The notes beneath the pieces were generated by a model that saw only the letters and a list, made by a program, of their open reading frames with translations, was not told the origin of the DNA and made no database searches. A stretch of DNA of 50,671 nucleotides from Candidatus Segetimicrobium genomatis (GTDB lineage: Bacteria > Sysuimicrobiota > Sysuimicrobiia > Sysuimicrobiales > Kaftiobacteriaceae): assembly GCA_005882335.1 (NCBI GenBank), contig VBAP01000061.1, positions 1-50,671 on the forward strand, read 5' to 3'. Both the position numbers and the translations under genes were made by a program. How positions within the stretch are numbered: the first letter of the stretch is position 1; each line of letters begins with the position of its first letter. Of this stretch, positions 50,191 through 50,671 are shown piece by piece.

Positions 50191-50671
50191 ATGAACGCGA
50201 TTCGGAAGGCGGCTGGCCTGGTGCTTGGAGCCGCGCTGATGGCAAGCTGCACAGAGCAGAACGTTCCCGTGGCACCCCGCGACGAGCCCGGACCAGCCTT
50301 CGACGCAGCGTCCCTGACCAGCGTCGTCACGGATCCCCTCGGGGATGCGTCGCTGAACACGAAAAGCAATGTCGGTCCGGGGGCGGATGCCAAAGTTCCC
50401 AACTACCTGGACGTCGTCAGGGCCGAGGTAACCAAGCGAGGGAAAATATTCGTCCTGACGATGGACGTTGGCGGCGTCGTGCCATCGAATCCCGGCAGTC
50501 TCGGCGGAACCCAGGTCTGGATCTGGGGGCTCGACACGGATCCTACCACGTTCCCTCGGGGCGAGCCGTTTTCGGGCGGCCAATCAGCACCTTGGGAATT
50601 CTTCGTCGACGTCGAATGGGACGGAGCGCAGTTCAAGGGACTTCTCTTCGACCGCAGACCCGTACTGTCAG
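50191..50671 (+). CDS. Lipoprotein of the 'DPxGD/DTDPT' family, copy 4, cut by window end
   Basis: The ATG at 50191 follows GCGGAGGAAACC. The 160 visible residues have the signal LVLGAALMASCTEQNVPVAP, then SVVTDPLGDASLN, YLDVVRAEVTKRG, FVLTMDVGGVVPSNPG, WGLDTDPTTFPRGEPF, FFVDVEWDGAQFKGLLFD and RRPVLS. The last third lies beyond the window. It is closest to copy 3 at 18964, on the other side of the lipid cluster, so the two probably split by duplication before or with the insertion. The fragment at 49851 derives from the same family. Confidence 0.82.
   Translation, partial: MNAIRKAAGLVLGAALMASCTEQNVPVAPRDEPGPAFDAASLTSVVTDPLGDASLNTKSNVGPGADAKVPNYLDVVRAEVTKRGKIFVLTMDVGGVVPSNPGSLGGTQVWIWGLDTDPTTFPRGEPFSGGQSAPWEFFVDVEWDGAQFKGLLFDRRPVLS

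Overview
The window is about 50.7 kb of GC-rich DNA, most likely from a Gemmatimonadota bacterium. That call rests on gene content and style: many short lipoproteins with a 'C-S/T-E-R-x-x-P-T-A-P-S'-like start, transmembrane BTAD/TolB-like/TPR regulators, PD40 propellers, lipoproteins with RCC1 repeats and a carboxypeptidase-regulatory-like TonB-dependent receptor. I could not check it by database search. No ribosomal RNA, CRISPR array, transposase or integrase gene was recognised.

Left part (1-19.7 kb). A truncated gene with a membrane anchor is followed by gltX, read leftward, whose TTG start directly abuts the discriminator base of a tRNA-Ser(GCT) gene. A TonB-dependent receptor and its translationally coupled regulator come next. 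Then follow three copies of one theme: a leftward gene for a one-component transmembrane regulator (winged helix + BTAD + membrane helix + TolB-like + TPR) and a divergent rightward group of exported proteins (PD40 propellers, a 'PYTW' lipoprotein family, a 230-residue 'DPxGD...DTDPT' lipoprotein family, and a Cys-rich membrane protein). The three divergent intergenic regions share a sequence motif, so the regulators probably control themselves and the neighbouring exported proteins.

Middle part (about 19.9-35.2 kb). This is a compact two-armed cluster around one divergent promoter. The leftward arm encodes two B12-binding-type radical SAM proteins, a PLP-dependent oxoamine synthase, a FemAB/GNAT-like acyltransferase, a fatty acid desaturase, a methyltransferase-like/P450 fusion, a second P450 and an MMPL-type exporter. 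Most of its genes overlap or nearly touch. The rightward arm encodes a large GNAT protein, a zinc alcohol dehydrogenase and a DAGK-family lipid kinase, all overlapping. The content points to synthesis, tailoring and export of an amino-lipid, sphingolipid-like or otherwise. The cluster lies between two copies of a 16-bp sequence. Fifteen of those bases come from the anticodon arm of the tRNA-Ser, and the left copy extends to a perfect 39-nt copy of the 5' half of that tRNA. It therefore looks like an inserted island.

Right part (35.5-50.7 kb). An ECF-like sigma factor, a zinc-finger anti-sigma factor and a TPR-CHAT protein that has lost the usual catalytic His precede three consecutive seven-repeat RCC1 lipoproteins. 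After these the left-side families return: a PYTW/PEGA-like/PD40 chimera, a trypsin-like lipoprotein, a second Cys-rich membrane protein, a tiny membrane protein, and a fourth 'DTDPT' lipoprotein cut by the window end. The same families on both sides of the lipid cluster suggest one large exported-protein region that the cluster interrupted.
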